The notes below the pieces were generated by a model. It was not told where the DNA came from. It saw only the letters and a list, made by a program, of their open reading frames with translations, and ran no database searches. Of a stretch of DNA of 64,000 nt, positions 11,251 through 22,435 are shown in pieces. The position numbers and the translations under genes are program-made. How positions within the stretch are numbered: position 1 is the first letter of the stretch; the number at the start of each line of letters is the position of its first letter. The stretch is from Cyclaneusma minus (taxonomy: Eukaryota > Ascomycota > Leotiomycetes > Marthamycetales > Marthamycetaceae), in NCBI GenBank assembly GCA_037179335.1, contig JAKZHN010000016.1:310001-374000 (forward strand), given 5' to 3'.

Positions 11251-14200
11251 TGAAATTCTACCAGTTTTCAAGATAATTAATTATTTAAAACTGATTTATC
11301 GTAAACTCAATTAAGAAAATCAATTATTAAAAGTCAGAATTTAATTACTTTTACAAATGGTGGCGTTATAATTAATTCAAGTTATGCTTGGGGTTATTTT
11401 AGCTATATATTTAAATAACAGCTATGGTGGATTTTAATAATATATTTGCCCTTGGTTTGCAGCGCTATAATTTTGCCAGGATTTAAAAATAATTGGTTTT
11501 TTAAATTTATTATTGTATTTTAACTGATTTAAATAAGGATTTATATATATACCTTTATAAAAAAATGCTTTTAAAGGCCTTATTTTAACTGTTTAAAATA
11601 ACGACTTTTGGTATTTCCGACGTTTGGGGTTAGGCAATAACCCCAAAGTTTGAAAAAAAAATTAAGCTAGTAATAAAAAAAAGTTTTTATTTTTTTTAAT
11701 AAAACTAGAATATAATATAATATAATTTAAAAACACCAATTCAAAAACTCAAAGTTTTACAATTTGCCCGCAATTTGAAATTTCGGGGTTATTTTAATTC
11801 CAAAATTATAATAACAACGTTATTTTAGGTATTTGCCGTTTAAATATATATGTTTTATTTTTTTAATACAGATTTTAGTGCTTTTTTTAGCCATTTTATT
11901 TTACTGAAAAATATAAATACTAATAATTTTTAAAATTTAGCCGTTTTTAATTGCATAAGCTTTAAATCTTTTAATGCTATATTTAATACTATTATTTAAT
12001 TTTTAAATAGCAATTTTATAGCTAAATTAAATTTTAATATAGGCGAAATATTAAATTACAGTATTTCAGGCTTTAAATTTAATAGCAAAGCAATAATATT
12101 TATAGACATAGGCTGAATTATTAATAATTTTCTTTTTTTAATTTTAAAAATTTAAAATTTAAATAAATTGATATAAATTTTAAAAAACAATTGTGGAGCT
12201 TTATTGGGGCTTTTTTTAAGAACAATTTATTGGCTTTTGCCTAATTTATAAAATATATAAAACCTTTTCGGATTATTTTTGGAATTGCTTTTAATATTAA
12301 TATTTTAAATAATAGCTTGAGTTGTTTTAATTTTATTATAAAAAATATAGGCTAAGTTTTTATACCAAAACTTTATATTTTTAAATTCTATTTAAAATTT
12401 GAAAATATTATATAAGGCTTCGAATTTTAAAGAGCTTATTAGCTAAATTTAATAATTAATAATTTATAAAGCTTTAAAACTATTTATTAAATTGCAAATA
12501 AAATTATTTTTATTATTAAAATTATAATAGGGTTTAATTGCCTTTATAAAAACCAAATGAAAGGAATTATTAATTAAATGAATATAGGTTTTTTTAAAAA
12601 AAATAAAACTGCTATTAAAAAACTAAATAATTAAGTAAATATTATTATAATAAATGGCTATAATAAATTTATTAGCAATTTTATAAATTTTAAATAGTTT
12701 TATAATTCTTTAAATAATAAATATCTTTTTATAAATATAAATATAGCAATTTGCTTTAGTATTTAAAATGTAAAAAACTGGAAAAAAAAGATTTTAATAT
12801 TAAAAAAAACATAAACGCTATTATATTTTATAGAATAATAATTTTATTGAGCAAAAACTTAACGCTTTTTAAAAAATATAAAGCAATTGCGCTTTTTATT
12901 AAATTTACGTAAATTATTTTAAATGCTATTAAAATTTTTATTAGAATATTTAATCCAATGGGGCTTATTTTGGTATTTTAAATTACATGCATTGCAAATG
13001 AAATTAGAATTTGAATTGCTTTTTTTTTGGTTTTTTTTCTTTTTGTAATTTTCAAACTTTTTTTTTAAATTAGTATTTTTAATTTTATTATAATTATTTT
13101 TTAAAATTTTATTATATTGCTAAAATGGTAGCGCGTAATTATTATAATTGTTTTTAAAAATTTAATATTTAATATTTTTATAAATATTAATTAAATTTAG
13201 CTTATTTTTATTTTTAATTATTTGCGCATTAGCGAAGATTCAATTTATTCAAATAGAATAGGATAATTAAAGCTTGGCTAGAAAATATATAATAATAAAT
13301 TAATTATTAGAATTAATATTTAGATTTTTAAAAATAGTGTAAATAATTTTAAATGCAGTAACAAAATAATTTCTATTATTAAAATTTTAAAGCTTAATTT
13401 TAAATACATTCAAAATAGCCGAAATTTAAAGCGCAAAGCCCTTTTTTCTATAATGCTTGCGGAGAATATTTTATTAAATAGCATTATTTTTTATTTTTTA
13501 TAATAGCTTTATAGGATTATTTTTAATATAGGCAAATAAAATAAATAATATTAGGGCATTATTTTAGGCTTAAACTTTTTTTTATTTAATCATTATAAAG
13601 TTTTTAAATTTATAAATGCCTTTAATATATTTAAAAAAGTTCTATAGCAAAAATTAAAATTTAATAAATATAATTTAGATTTTATAATTAATAGTATTTT
13701 AAAGGTTTTTTTTAAAAAAAAAGAATTATTTAAAAATGCAATATTGCATTATAGGAATTATTAATGTTTAAAGCCTTTAAAAGCGAAAAAAAAAAATAGA
13801 AAAAGAATTGCTTAAATTATTAAATATTAAGGGTGGTGGTTTATTTTGGCGCATTTAAACGGCTAGTAATTGCTAAAAATTGCTTAATGGCGTTTTATTA
13901 TTAATTATATTAGTGATTTTAAAATTAGCAGGGCAAGCTTTTTAAAAAGCTGCTGGCTAAATATATTGCAGGGGTTTTTATAGAAGAAAAAAGATTTAAG
14001 CTTTTTTAAATTGTTTTTATTATTTATTTAATTTAAAAATTTAAAAATTTAAACTTGCAAAGCGTTTTTACAAAATAGGCAGGTTTTATTTTAAAATGGC
14101 TTTTATTTTAAAGCTTAAGCTTAAATACGCAGGTATTTTAATTGCGGGGCTTAACGGGGTTTAGCTTTATTTAGATTTGCCATTTTGCAAATAAAGGGAA

Positions 14201-14338
14201 TTTGCAAAGCGAGTTGGTTGAGTTTTGCAGCTTGCCAGGGCTGCGAAAAGTTTTTGAATGAATTTTGCTAGCAATTAATAAAATTGATTAAAATAGAAAA
14301 ACAAATTAAGGCGCAGAGTTGGCGCCGGGCTTATAATT

Positions 14339-14481
14339 TATTAATTATATGCAGGGGGGCTAAAGCTATAATAAAAAGCAATAGTGTTTATTCGTGGATA
14401 GCTGCAGGACCTTAAGGGTTCTGGAGCTTTGGCGCTAGTTTTAGCGCCAAGGCTAGGGTTAAGCCCTGCCCTGGGGAGTCA
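14339..14481 (-). repeat. LTR (5' copy) of the Copia element
   Basis: This 143-bp partner of 7260-7402 ends GGGGAGTCA. Its first 12 bases (TATTAATTATAT) are the RIP-converted form of TGTCAGTCACAC, while most of the rest is unconverted. The hairpin arms here are 7 bp (GGCGCTA/TAGCGCC). Confidence 0.8.
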
Positions 14482-14921
14482 ATAATTTCCAGATGTTCGG
14501 GGGCATGTTCTTTGCAAAAGACCAGTCATCTTGGCCAAGGTGGAAGCTTGCGTGCTCGTAGTATAATTTGAGTGCTTGCAAGTAGCTAGCACAGGGCCTT
14601 GATCAAGGCGGGAAGTGTGTTTTTGCAGTCAGTTGCCGGCAGACCAGTCTCTGTTAGATCGAAAACCCAGTAGAGCAGAATCGTTTCCCGGTCCAGGCTA
14701 GGGAATTTCTTGTAATCGAGTGGTCTTTTCGAGGACTCCGAGCCAAATGCGGAACCCATTGTACTTAAGCCGGTTGTTTCTGGACTCGTTGCCATGACAC
14801 CGGAGAGGTTAGAGCCGGAGACGCTCTGGCTGGTCTCAAGAGATACTTCGGGTGAGCTTGTTGAACTAATTGTGTGGCTGGATGCAATCTGCGAGGATCG
14901 ATGGTTTCGAGGAGTGACCAT
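14482..14921 (-). pseudogene. 5' half of the transposon-split F-box-like gene
   Basis: The minus-strand frame from ATG 14921 (MVTPRNHRSSQIASSH) is Ser/Thr-rich like the paralogue at 5568. It then carries the family block (KKFPSLDRETILLYWVFDL ... LPALIKAL). Near 14590 a one-base shift creates a stop. In the next frame the family sequence resumes (YLQALKLYYEHASFHL ... WSFAKNMPPNIWKL) and stops exactly at the LTR boundary at 14482. The 3' half lies at 6448-7259. The frameshift shows the gene is dead independently of the insertion. The frame upstream of 14921 begins only with GTG. Confidence 0.68.
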
Positions 14922-16362
14922 CGAGAAAGCCTGACGAGGAACGGTGGCTATAAAGATGTCAAGGGCAGAGAGCACGGAGGCCGTTGTTGTATTGTGATCC
15001 TGAGCTCTGCAAACGAATCGACGGGGCCTGTCCGAGTACCTGGTCTCGTATCTTCTCGGTATGTTGCAGGTCCTTCCTGCGCGTATGCGATAGGAGGTCG
15101 TGCATACTTTATGTGATTAGTCTTTCTGCGGACCGTTTTATCCCCTAATCGGGCGAAATAAGAAAAAACAAGTCGAATTGCGGAACAAATGAGAAGACCG
15201 AGAAATCGTGTTTGACCCAGAAAGTGAAAGCAAATCTTCCATCCTCCCATATCAAAAAGGAATTGAGAGAACTTGACCCGCTAACCCCGCGACTGATGTC
15301 ATCAAGCAATCTTCGAAAGTCGAGTTATTCTGCATGACCGCGTATCGGTCATTGATGATCTACTATCTTCCTGTGGAAAGCAATCCAAAGTCTCCATATA
15401 AAAGCACACAGCAGCCGCCAGCATGAAAGCAGTCGAGACCCGTAAGCGAGAGGCTCTCATCGAAGCCGCCACTATCAAATCCAATTACATTCACACGGAG
15501 CCATGTAGAGAGTCGAATGGTAGTGAACAGCTGCCAGGCGGAAGAATGACAGAGAAGCTAGCTATGCGGCGAATTCCATATATGGAAAGACGTGCAGGAT
15601 ATTCTGCAGGCCCGTGTCGGCAAGGAAATCGGCTCGGTCGGGAATCCCCTCACCCTTGCTCACCGGCTCCACATCCCGATGCATGGACCACCCAGGAACC
15701 AGGCAGAGTCTATAGAGTATAAGAAATATGGGGGAAGTTTAGTAAGGAGACTCGGATCTACATGGGACCAGGATTTCTAATTGCAGAACAGGGAGAGACT
15801 TCCTTGCACACAGCAATACGATGTCAAGCGAGATTCAAATACACGTATAAGTCATCATGCTTTTGTTTCCCATCAGCACCGCAAAATACCTCAAACTTCG
15901 CCTTACGTTTACAACTTACAGCAAGTTGCTGCAAGGCTGCAAGCTCGATAAAGGGTGAATAATTTCCCGTCTTGAGAAGTATCCGAGATCGTCAAGTATC
16001 AAGTATCTCATCTTGTCTGCATGTGCATTCTTGGGCGAGTCGAGTCATCAGAACAAAGGATGGCTATGTAGTGTTCCATTGTTCTTTTTCCAACCACCAT
16101 TCTTTGATCATGTTCGAATCCCACTATTTGAACTATGCATTTGTGGTCAGTTTCTTTGTCTTTGTTCGTCGCTTATCCCTATCTGCCATGTCACTGTTCA
16201 TTGTGGTTTCCAAGTCTATTCACGCTAGACTCAAAACGTCAAACTTGCTTTGAGAGGGTGGCCTTTCATTGTTATGGAGCTCATAACTTTGGAAGTTTCT
16301 GTGGGTGGGCAACATCGCAATTCTAGTATTTCGGCCGTTGGCACATAACTGTCAAAAATACG
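14922..16362. other. Intergenic region without a supported gene
   Basis: I see no conserved frame. A TATATAAAAG-like TATA motif near 15393 precedes a 99-codon plus-strand frame (15423-15722) with no recognisable features, which I do not call. The part near 16200-16362 is probably the promoter of the next gene. Confidence 0.35.
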
Positions 16363-19300
16363 ATGGCTCCTACTAGGCGCGAAAAAGCTGATAAACTCAA
16401 GGAAAATGCTGAAAAGGCAAGAGCCGCGCAAGAGAAAGCAGAGCGGGAAGCTGCAGAAGATGAAGAAGACGAAGAAACAGAGGCTCGACGTTTTGAGGCA
16501 GCCTTTAGTCCGAGGACAAGACAACTACGCCCCATTCTGCAAAATCTCACTTCTATCTCTCGGGGCGACACCGGTGCCAATAGTATAGAGGCAGGTTTGA
16601 TGTATCTAGACCCAGAGGGCAGATTCAGAGCGGCGCGCGCCATCCGAGACGTTTATGTACCTTGAGCAGTTCAAGATGTTCCTGCACGCCCTGAGCCATT
16701 CATTCAAATTAATGCGCCACCAGGATTTCCGCAGGGCAGACAAAAGGCTCTCTCTATTTCGCACATACGTGTTCCCGAGAATCGGTCGGCGATGCCCCAA
16801 GCGGCCCGGCAACGAGCTGCTGAGGAAATAGCAAAAATCAAGCAGTCCCTAAGACTTAACATGCTCGCGCCCTTGCAAGACTTTACCGAATACGGTTACC
16901 ATAACAGAATTCGGCCATCACCTGGTCTAATCATTTGTACTCCTCGTTGGGAAGAGAACAGCACCCAATGGGAATACCCGATAGGAGGAAAGCTGGTTGA
17001 CATGCGGTGTGAAGATGGCTACAGTCGGCTACCAAAAACCGTTGAAGTCTTCCATGGACAATGGTCATGGGTTACGGGCAAACTTCGCAAATTTGTGATT
17101 GTACATGTCGACCAGACCGGTATGATTGGCTTACCAATAGGGACCCACGGACATAGAGGTCTTAGCGCCATTCCCGAGAAGGACAGGATGGATCATGTTG
17201 CGATTTTTGACAATCCTGAGACCAACAGGAAAACAGACCAAACACCGGCAATAGGAGTACAAACCTTAGAGCGTCATAAAATTGGACAGAGCCCTTTTAC
17301 GACAAAGGCGACGTGGAAACAATTTTGCACAACAGGCAAAAATACTCGATATGAACCAAATAGTAATGGCACTATCTGGACGACGCGGGCGACAGAATGG
17401 AAACACGAATTTGTTGGAAGTTTCAAGTCAATGGCGATCGGATGTGTTCTACACCTAAAGGGTCCACATACAATGAGGAAAGATATCAGATACGGTGTCA
17501 TGGGGAAGGTGGACAAAGAGTCAATGGTAAGGCTGATGGACATGCTTAGCACTCGTGGCTCGGAGATGTATCAAACCTGGTCAGAGGACAGGGAGCTATA
17601 TGATGGGAAGCCGCCAACAGCCTTTGCATCTGAGCGCGAGTACGGGCCGATACAAGGGCCTGATCGCGCGGGAATGGGAGCGGGGACCAGTTTGAAGAAG
17701 TATGGCGATGCAGGTGGAGGTGTCTATAACAATGAAACTTCTGACCAAAAGCGGGAGCGAAGGATAATCGAACAATTAAAAGAGCGACACCGACAAGATA
17801 AGGAGCAACAAAAAGAAAAGAAACTGGGGGTCAGTCGACAAGAGGGCTCCAGGTTACAGGATTGTCTGTCTGATAAACAAAAACTGGAGGGGGATATCGA
17901 GCGTATGAAAAAAGAATTTGATGATGCACAAGCAGAGATTGTTCGTCTGCAACAAGAAAATCAGAATTGCCAAATGGAGAAAGAAATATCAGATGGGGTG
18001 ATGGATAATGCAATTAAAGATATTGCTAGATTACAACGCGAGAATGATCAATTAAAACGGGAGATCGAGCGTTTAAAACGGACAGCGGGAGGGGCAGGAG
18101 GTGGAGTGGTGGGTGGAGGATCAAAACACGGAGGACCTTCAGGAAAAGGAGGTGGAGGAGAATCTAGAGGACCAGGAGATGAAACTGGCCCTGGAGGAAC
18201 GAAAACTGGAAGAAGCCCCGAAGAAGCAAGCGGCGGAGTCATAGGGGACCCTGGAGGATCGAAAACCGCGGGAGGGCAGGTAGAATCAGGTGAAGGGTCA
18301 CAGGGAAACAGTCAGCCGGAAACTTCAAGAGGACGAGGGAATAGCAAACGTGGAACTGGAGGGGGACTAGGAAACAGCAATCTAAGAATTGAAGGGAGGC
18401 GGGAAGACAGCCAGCCAGGAGGAGGAGATAAAAGAGAACCACCAAGATCTCCGCTCGTAGCAGCAGCAGCAGCAGCAGCAATTGGAGGTAAACAAGGACC
18501 ACAAAAGTCCGGGTCCAGCAATACAGCAACAGCAGCCACTGCTGCCGCTGCTAGCGGGCAGAATAGCCAGCCACAGATGAAAGGAGGTCAAGCAGATAAT
18601 AAGGCGGGGGCTAAGAATGGACAAAAGGGGTCTCAGCAAGACAGCCAAAAAACAGACAAAGGAGATAAAGAAGGTGATAGGCCAGGAAACGAAGAGATAA
18701 CAAAGGAATCACAGCCAGGGAGCCAGTCGAAAGACGAGGGACCAGTTGACAGCAACCCAGCAGGTAAAAAGACAAAGCGCGGGGGGAAACAGGAAAAAGC
18801 CCAAAAGTATAGAAGCCCAAGAACAGACTTGGATAAAAGGCTGATGAGCACATCTTTCGTGATACAATATAAAGATGACCCCGAGAACCCGCGTTTTACC
18901 CGAAGAAAGGAGACGTTGGAACGGGACTCGGAAAATCGTGTCGAGGAGTACTATCACAGCAAAAGGAAAGAGTTGGAGGAAGAGCGAAGCAACATGACTG
19001 TCGTGATAAAATTCGAAGATGACCCCGAGAACGCGCGTTTCATCGAAGAAAAGAATAAGTGGCAGCAGGAATCAGACCAGCTCGATAAGAAATACCCCGA
19101 ACAGGCTGCAAACAGAGCCCTTGAGTACGAAAAAACAAGGAATCAATACGAGAACAAGCTACACCCTCCTCGCACTCAACAAGCAACAGGTCACCCCGAG
19201 AACCAGCTGTCTTCGAAAGACAGAATTGAAATCGAGCACAAAATAAAGCGGCTTGATAAGAGGTTCCCCGAACAACCTGCAAAGAGGGCCTCTGAGTGTG

Positions 19301-19806
19301 GGCGATTGGTAGTTCAACTATTCGAAAAGATAAACCAACAAAAAAGAGAAAACCGCGGGAACCAGCTCACAGAAGATCAAGCAGCGCAAAACTCGCAGGA
19401 ATTAGAACAGTTGTTGGAAAGGTTCTCCGAAATGATCCCAAAGAGAAAGGATGAGTATGAACGATTGAAAAAACAAATAGAGGAGAAAATTGACCGCTGC
19501 ACTCGGCAAATTACAGAAGAAGATAGCCCCGAGAACCGGGTTCGCAAGGAACAAAGAAGCCAATTCGTACAGGAATCAGACCAGCTCAATAGGAAGTACC
19601 CCGAACAAGCTGCGAGGAGGGTCTCTGACTATCATCAGGCACTTAATTTACTGCAACTCAAAACTCATGGCCAGGCAGCCAGCAAGGATGAAAATGAAAT
19701 GAATAAGGACTATCTTGCGGAAAAGGGGCAGATTGAGGCAGCTTACCCCGAACAGGCAAGGGAGAGGGTGTTAAAGGAGTATGGAATTCCGTTTATTGGA
19801 GGATAG
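16363..19806 (+). CDS. Large DUF6590-like, coiled-coil and YPEQA-repeat protein
   Basis: One reading frame runs from ATG 16363 to the stop at 19806, broken only by TGA at 16663-16665. Either a 78-bp intron (16657 GTACCT to 16734 GCAG) removes the stop and keeps frame, giving 1121 residues, or the TGA is a nonsense mutation. The supposed intron reads like coding sequence and its donor is weak, so this is open. The product has a charged N-terminal coil, then a region near 16870-17560 resembling DUF6590 (R-K-F-V-I-V, G-L-P-I-x-T-x-G-x-R-G, a late G-K-V-x-x-E-S-M-V-x-L-M). Next come a coiled coil (about 17750-18090), a Gly/Ser/Gln/Lys-rich linker with an alanine tract from (GCA)n near 18460, and five copies of a [KR]-[YF]-P-E-Q-x-x-x-R repeat (19084-19785). 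Function is unknown. Confidence 0.6.
18457..18483 (+). repeat. (GCA)n microsatellite coding for alanines
   Basis: A run of GCA codons gives seven consecutive alanines in the low-complexity linker of the large repeat protein. Confidence 0.8.
19050..19800 (+). repeat. Five degenerate YPEQAxxR protein repeats
   Basis: Five units, each with an acidic/basic helix followed by Y/F-P-E-Q-A-x-x-R, lie at about 19084, 19261, 19420 (degenerate FSEMIPKR), 19594 and 19741. Upstream, two copies of a D-D-P-E-N-x-R-F motif occur near 18872 and 19018. The units are spaced irregularly (roughly 110-180 bp), so they look like old protein repeats rather than a fresh minisatellite. Confidence 0.65.
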
Positions 19807-20543
19807 GGCAAAGCTGTAAATTTAGAAAGGTTCAAAGAGGTAACATACAGGTTTTACCTACCTTTGGCCTCAAAAGGTTATTGGTAAAACATTTGAAGCA
19901 CAAATATGATGGCTATTACGACTTTCCCGATTCTTGCATATTGAAATTGGAAGATTTCTTGCTAGTACTTGAAAGTGTGAAAATCAGAGATTTCCAGCTT
20001 CGGTATTTTACTTCTTCCGGTCGTGGCAGTAAGTTATTCCCAGCTGAAAGATACCTATCTATCTTTGATTCAAGAAGGTTGAGGAAGGGACTTCATACCC
20101 TGAGTATTTTGGAGGTTGAAGAGTTCGGATGTGGAATAACGAACGAAGGAGGAAAGCAGTGTTTTGCGACCAGAAGCGAGCAAAGGGTTCGTCATTCCAT
20201 CTGCCAAAAGATCCCGAGACACATTAATTTCAAGGCATACTCTATAAGCAAGCACTGTTTCCCTGTCGCGTTAGTATGCGGCATCAGCCTGATATCAATT
20301 TATCCGGATCGCGAAACGTGTTCCCAGGACCGATTTATCCGCGTCCACTCATAGAACACCTCTCCAAACATCTGCCATCGAGCTCTACTACGACATGTTT
20401 CGCTGCCAAGAATTCATCTTCAGCACGAACTTCATTGAGAAGTCGACTCCAGCCAAACTTCGACTTCGATCTTCGACAGTGCGGAAACACGAAATCCTTC
20501 AATCCGAGACATCAAAGACGAAAATACATGAAGTGTTCAGCAC
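19807..20543. other. Spacer with one unassigned 157-codon frame
   Basis: The frame 19881-20354 (+) begins 75 bp after the large gene's stop and has no recognisable motif. Its position suits 3'-untranslated and promoter sequence as well as a gene, so I do not call it. Confidence 0.3.
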
Positions 20544-21881
20544 TTGACAATGGCGCCCATTCATCTCTTACCCAACCCCTCACCCCTCCTCCGCCAAAAA
20601 GTCTGTATCATCCTCGGCCTTCTCATCCTCATCACAATATGGAGTTGTCGCCTGTCTCTCACCACTTACATGCATCCGTCTCCCCACATGCCAACAAACC
20701 ACGAAGTCGCCAACCCACACAGCCCCTTCATCAGCCGGCCCCTCCAAAGAGCCTGCAACGAAACAACATGGGTTCCCCACCTCACCTATCTCTGCGATTC
20801 CAACAGCGGCGGCATCGGCAACATCCGCGCCTACATCCTCACCTGCCTACGCTACGCCATAGCATCCGGCTCCACCGGTCTCGTGCTACCTCGCATCACC
20901 GCACGCTCTCCTACCAACATTGCGCAAATCCAAACTGGTGCGAGTCAGCCGTTTAGCTATTTTTTCGATGCTGAGCATTTCAAAACTTCGCTGGGGGAAG
21001 CTTGTCCGCAAATCACTGTGTATGACGAGATTGAAGATGTTGAGGGATATGGAGAAATGTGGGATGATGAGAAAGTAGAGCAGATTCGGCCTAAGGAATT
21101 TGGGAAGATGGGACAGTGTGGGAATTACGACCAAGATCGCCATACGGATCGTCTTGGAGAACGGTTCAGGGAGTGGTTGAGCTCGACGAAAACTGGAGTG
21201 CCGACAGTGTCTCATCCGCGGATTATGCGCTTGCAGTGGGGCGTTATTTGGGACTGGCCTGTATATCGCGATGGTCCTGAGTTTGTAGCGACTTTTGGGA
21301 GTTTGCTCCGATTTCGTGCCGATGTGCGGGTGTTGGCTGAGAAGATCGCGAAGACTATGGATCTGAAAACCACCGGAGCGCCTGGCGATAGTGGGATAGA
21401 TGGGAAAGGCTGGATGGGAATCCATCTCCGAGCAGAGAAGGATGCGTTGAAGTTCTGGCCCAGTACGGAGAATCAAACTGTTGCGTTTATTCAAAAGGCG
21501 GAGAGCAGGGGATTTGAGTATGCTTATTTAGCTTGCGGGGATGAGGAGGAGAGAAGGAAGTTTGCTCAGAGAGCGAGTGGAAGATCTGAAGTCGCGGATA
21601 AGTTTGGCTTGTTGGAGGGAGAGGATCTGGAGAAGTTGAAGGAACTAACTTGGGACCAGCAGGCTTGTGTTGATTTCTTGGTGCTGCTGGAGAGTGGTTT
21701 CTTTGTGGGGATGAGCCCAAGCAGTTTTTCGATTAATGTGGCGCTGAGGAGGCATCTGCTTGAAAATGGCTTGATGACAAGGCCGTGGACCAGTACGGGA
21801 GATGCTTACTCGTGGCTGGTAGGCAGATTTGACTTGTATTGGGATGATTGGCTGTTTATTTATGATGGGATGTGGCCGTGA
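20544..21881 (+). CDS. O-fucosyltransferase-like type II membrane protein
   Basis: A single exon of 445 residues. Residues about 20-36 form one hydrophobic membrane anchor (CIILGLLILITIW) after a short N-terminus, the type II topology of Golgi glycosyltransferases. Family-style features follow: G-G-I-G-N-I-R at residues 89-95 (a GDP-sugar-side glycine loop), G-I-H-L-R-A-E at about 292-298 (the H-x-R-x-E motif of the O-FucT superfamily), and a late S-S-F-S-I-N near 393-398. The length suits fungal members. The likely role is transfer of a sugar from a GDP-sugar in the secretory pathway; the acceptor is unknown. ATG 20550 (two codons later) is an equally possible start. The 5' part is C-rich and the 3' part more balanced, but there is no break in the frame. 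Confidence 0.62.
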   Translation: MTMAPIHLLPNPSPLLRQKVCIILGLLILITIWSCRLSLTTYMHPSPHMPTNHEVANPHSPFISRPLQRACNETTWVPHLTYLCDSNSGGIGNIRAYILTCLRYAIASGSTGLVLPRITARSPTNIAQIQTGASQPFSYFFDAEHFKTSLGEACPQITVYDEIEDVEGYGEMWDDEKVEQIRPKEFGKMGQCGNYDQDRHTDRLGERFREWLSSTKTGVPTVSHPRIMRLQWGVIWDWPVYRDGPEFVATFGSLLRFRADVRVLAEKIAKTMDLKTTGAPGDSGIDGKGWMGIHLRAEKDALKFWPSTENQTVAFIQKAESRGFEYAYLACGDEEERRKFAQRASGRSEVADKFGLLEGEDLEKLKELTWDQQACVDFLVLLESGFFVGMSPSSFSINVALRRHLLENGLMTRPWTSTGDAYSWLVGRFDLYWDDWLFIYDGMWP

Positions 21882-22435
21882 GTATTATCTCATTACGAAT
21901 TATGAATAAAGAGACATGTTCCTTGGTCCTTACGGATAAATTGGCTCTATGAACTTTGACAGATTCGTCCCGCTGCGGGTAGTGCCAACCGTTTCTCAGC
22001 GGCCAGCCTTAATTCTTGAAAATGAACCAAAGCGACGAAAGGCGAATGATGAAGTAAACCTTCCACTCACAATATCATTTTCTAAAACCTGGCACTTTCT
22101 TAGAATATGAGATGATTCCAGACTACCAGGCTGTGTCAGAGGCGATCTAGAGCGAGCGGTCTGAGGTCTCGAGCACCTCGAAGATGCATCATGAAACCAC
22201 CAAACACATCAGAGAATTGGAAAAGAATTTAGCACTCGTAAAGCCTTGAGATTCGCAGAAAATTATGGGAAATCTGAAACTCACGGTATATGAAATTCCT
22301 ACACTATAAGCAGCCGTCGCCCATTTTCTCTTTTCCGATATGGCCTCTGCACCGTTGCTGATGTCTACCACACAAATACCTAAACGACGCCAAAACCTCC
22401 ATCAAATCGGATTAACTAATCTGGTTCAACACACA
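21882..22435. other. Spacer between the glycosyltransferase-like gene and tRNA-Gly
   Basis: 3' flank and tRNA upstream sequence. No coding frame is supported. Confidence 0.35.

Larger units (their letters stand above)
9859..11850. mobile_element. Nested element with about 65-bp terminal inverted repeats
   Basis: A segment around 9861-9928 (with TCGGCAAAAACCTAAAATGA) reappears inverted at about 11779-11847, allowing for RIP-type changes. The left end is itself palindromic: a 14-bp motif at 9859-9872 is repeated perfectly inverted at 9942-9955. Near the right end, 11624-11648 forms a 10-bp perfect stem (TTTGGGGTTA/TAACCCCAAA). Inside are three roughly 185-195-bp tandem units. No coding relic was recognised. 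I read it as a non-autonomous DNA transposon inserted into the Copia element before RIP; the class is uncertain. Confidence 0.5.
7260..14481 (-). mobile_element. RIP-degenerated Ty1/Copia LTR retrotransposon
   Basis: Two 143-bp direct repeats (7260-7402 and 14339-14481) with TG...CA-type ends bound an AT-rich interior. On the minus strand a Copia RT/RNase H relic is readable around 8150-7870. It includes a G-x-x-x-Y-A-x-x-x-T-R-x-[D/N]-I block (RPD motif region), then F-x-F-N-x-G-x-x-x-I near 8070. About 200 bp on comes a relic of the L-x-G-Y-x-[D/N]-A-[D/N]-[W/Y]-A RNase H motif. Stops and D-to-N changes fit C-to-T mutation on both strands. Removing the nested 2-kb inverted-repeat element leaves about 5.2 kb, the normal Copia length. 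A clean 5-bp target duplication is not visible (ATCTC before, ATAAT after). The insertion splits an F-box-like gene. Confidence 0.75.

Noticed and set aside
9859..11650. CRISPR-like array from the spaced repeats
   Set aside because: Units are about 190 bp, degenerate, and inside a eukaryotic transposon relic.
7260..14481. Centromere or other functional AT-rich element
   Set aside because: LTR pair, Copia relics and transition-type decay explain the composition without it.
15423..15722. 99-codon frame behind a TATA-like box
   Set aside because: Low-complexity translation and overlapping frames; no independent support.
19881..20354. 157-codon frame after the large repeat protein
   Set aside because: No domain, no relative, and the position suits untranslated sequence; kept only as a note.
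20886..21494. 202-codon minus-strand frame
   Set aside because: Antisense of the O-fucosyltransferase-like gene.
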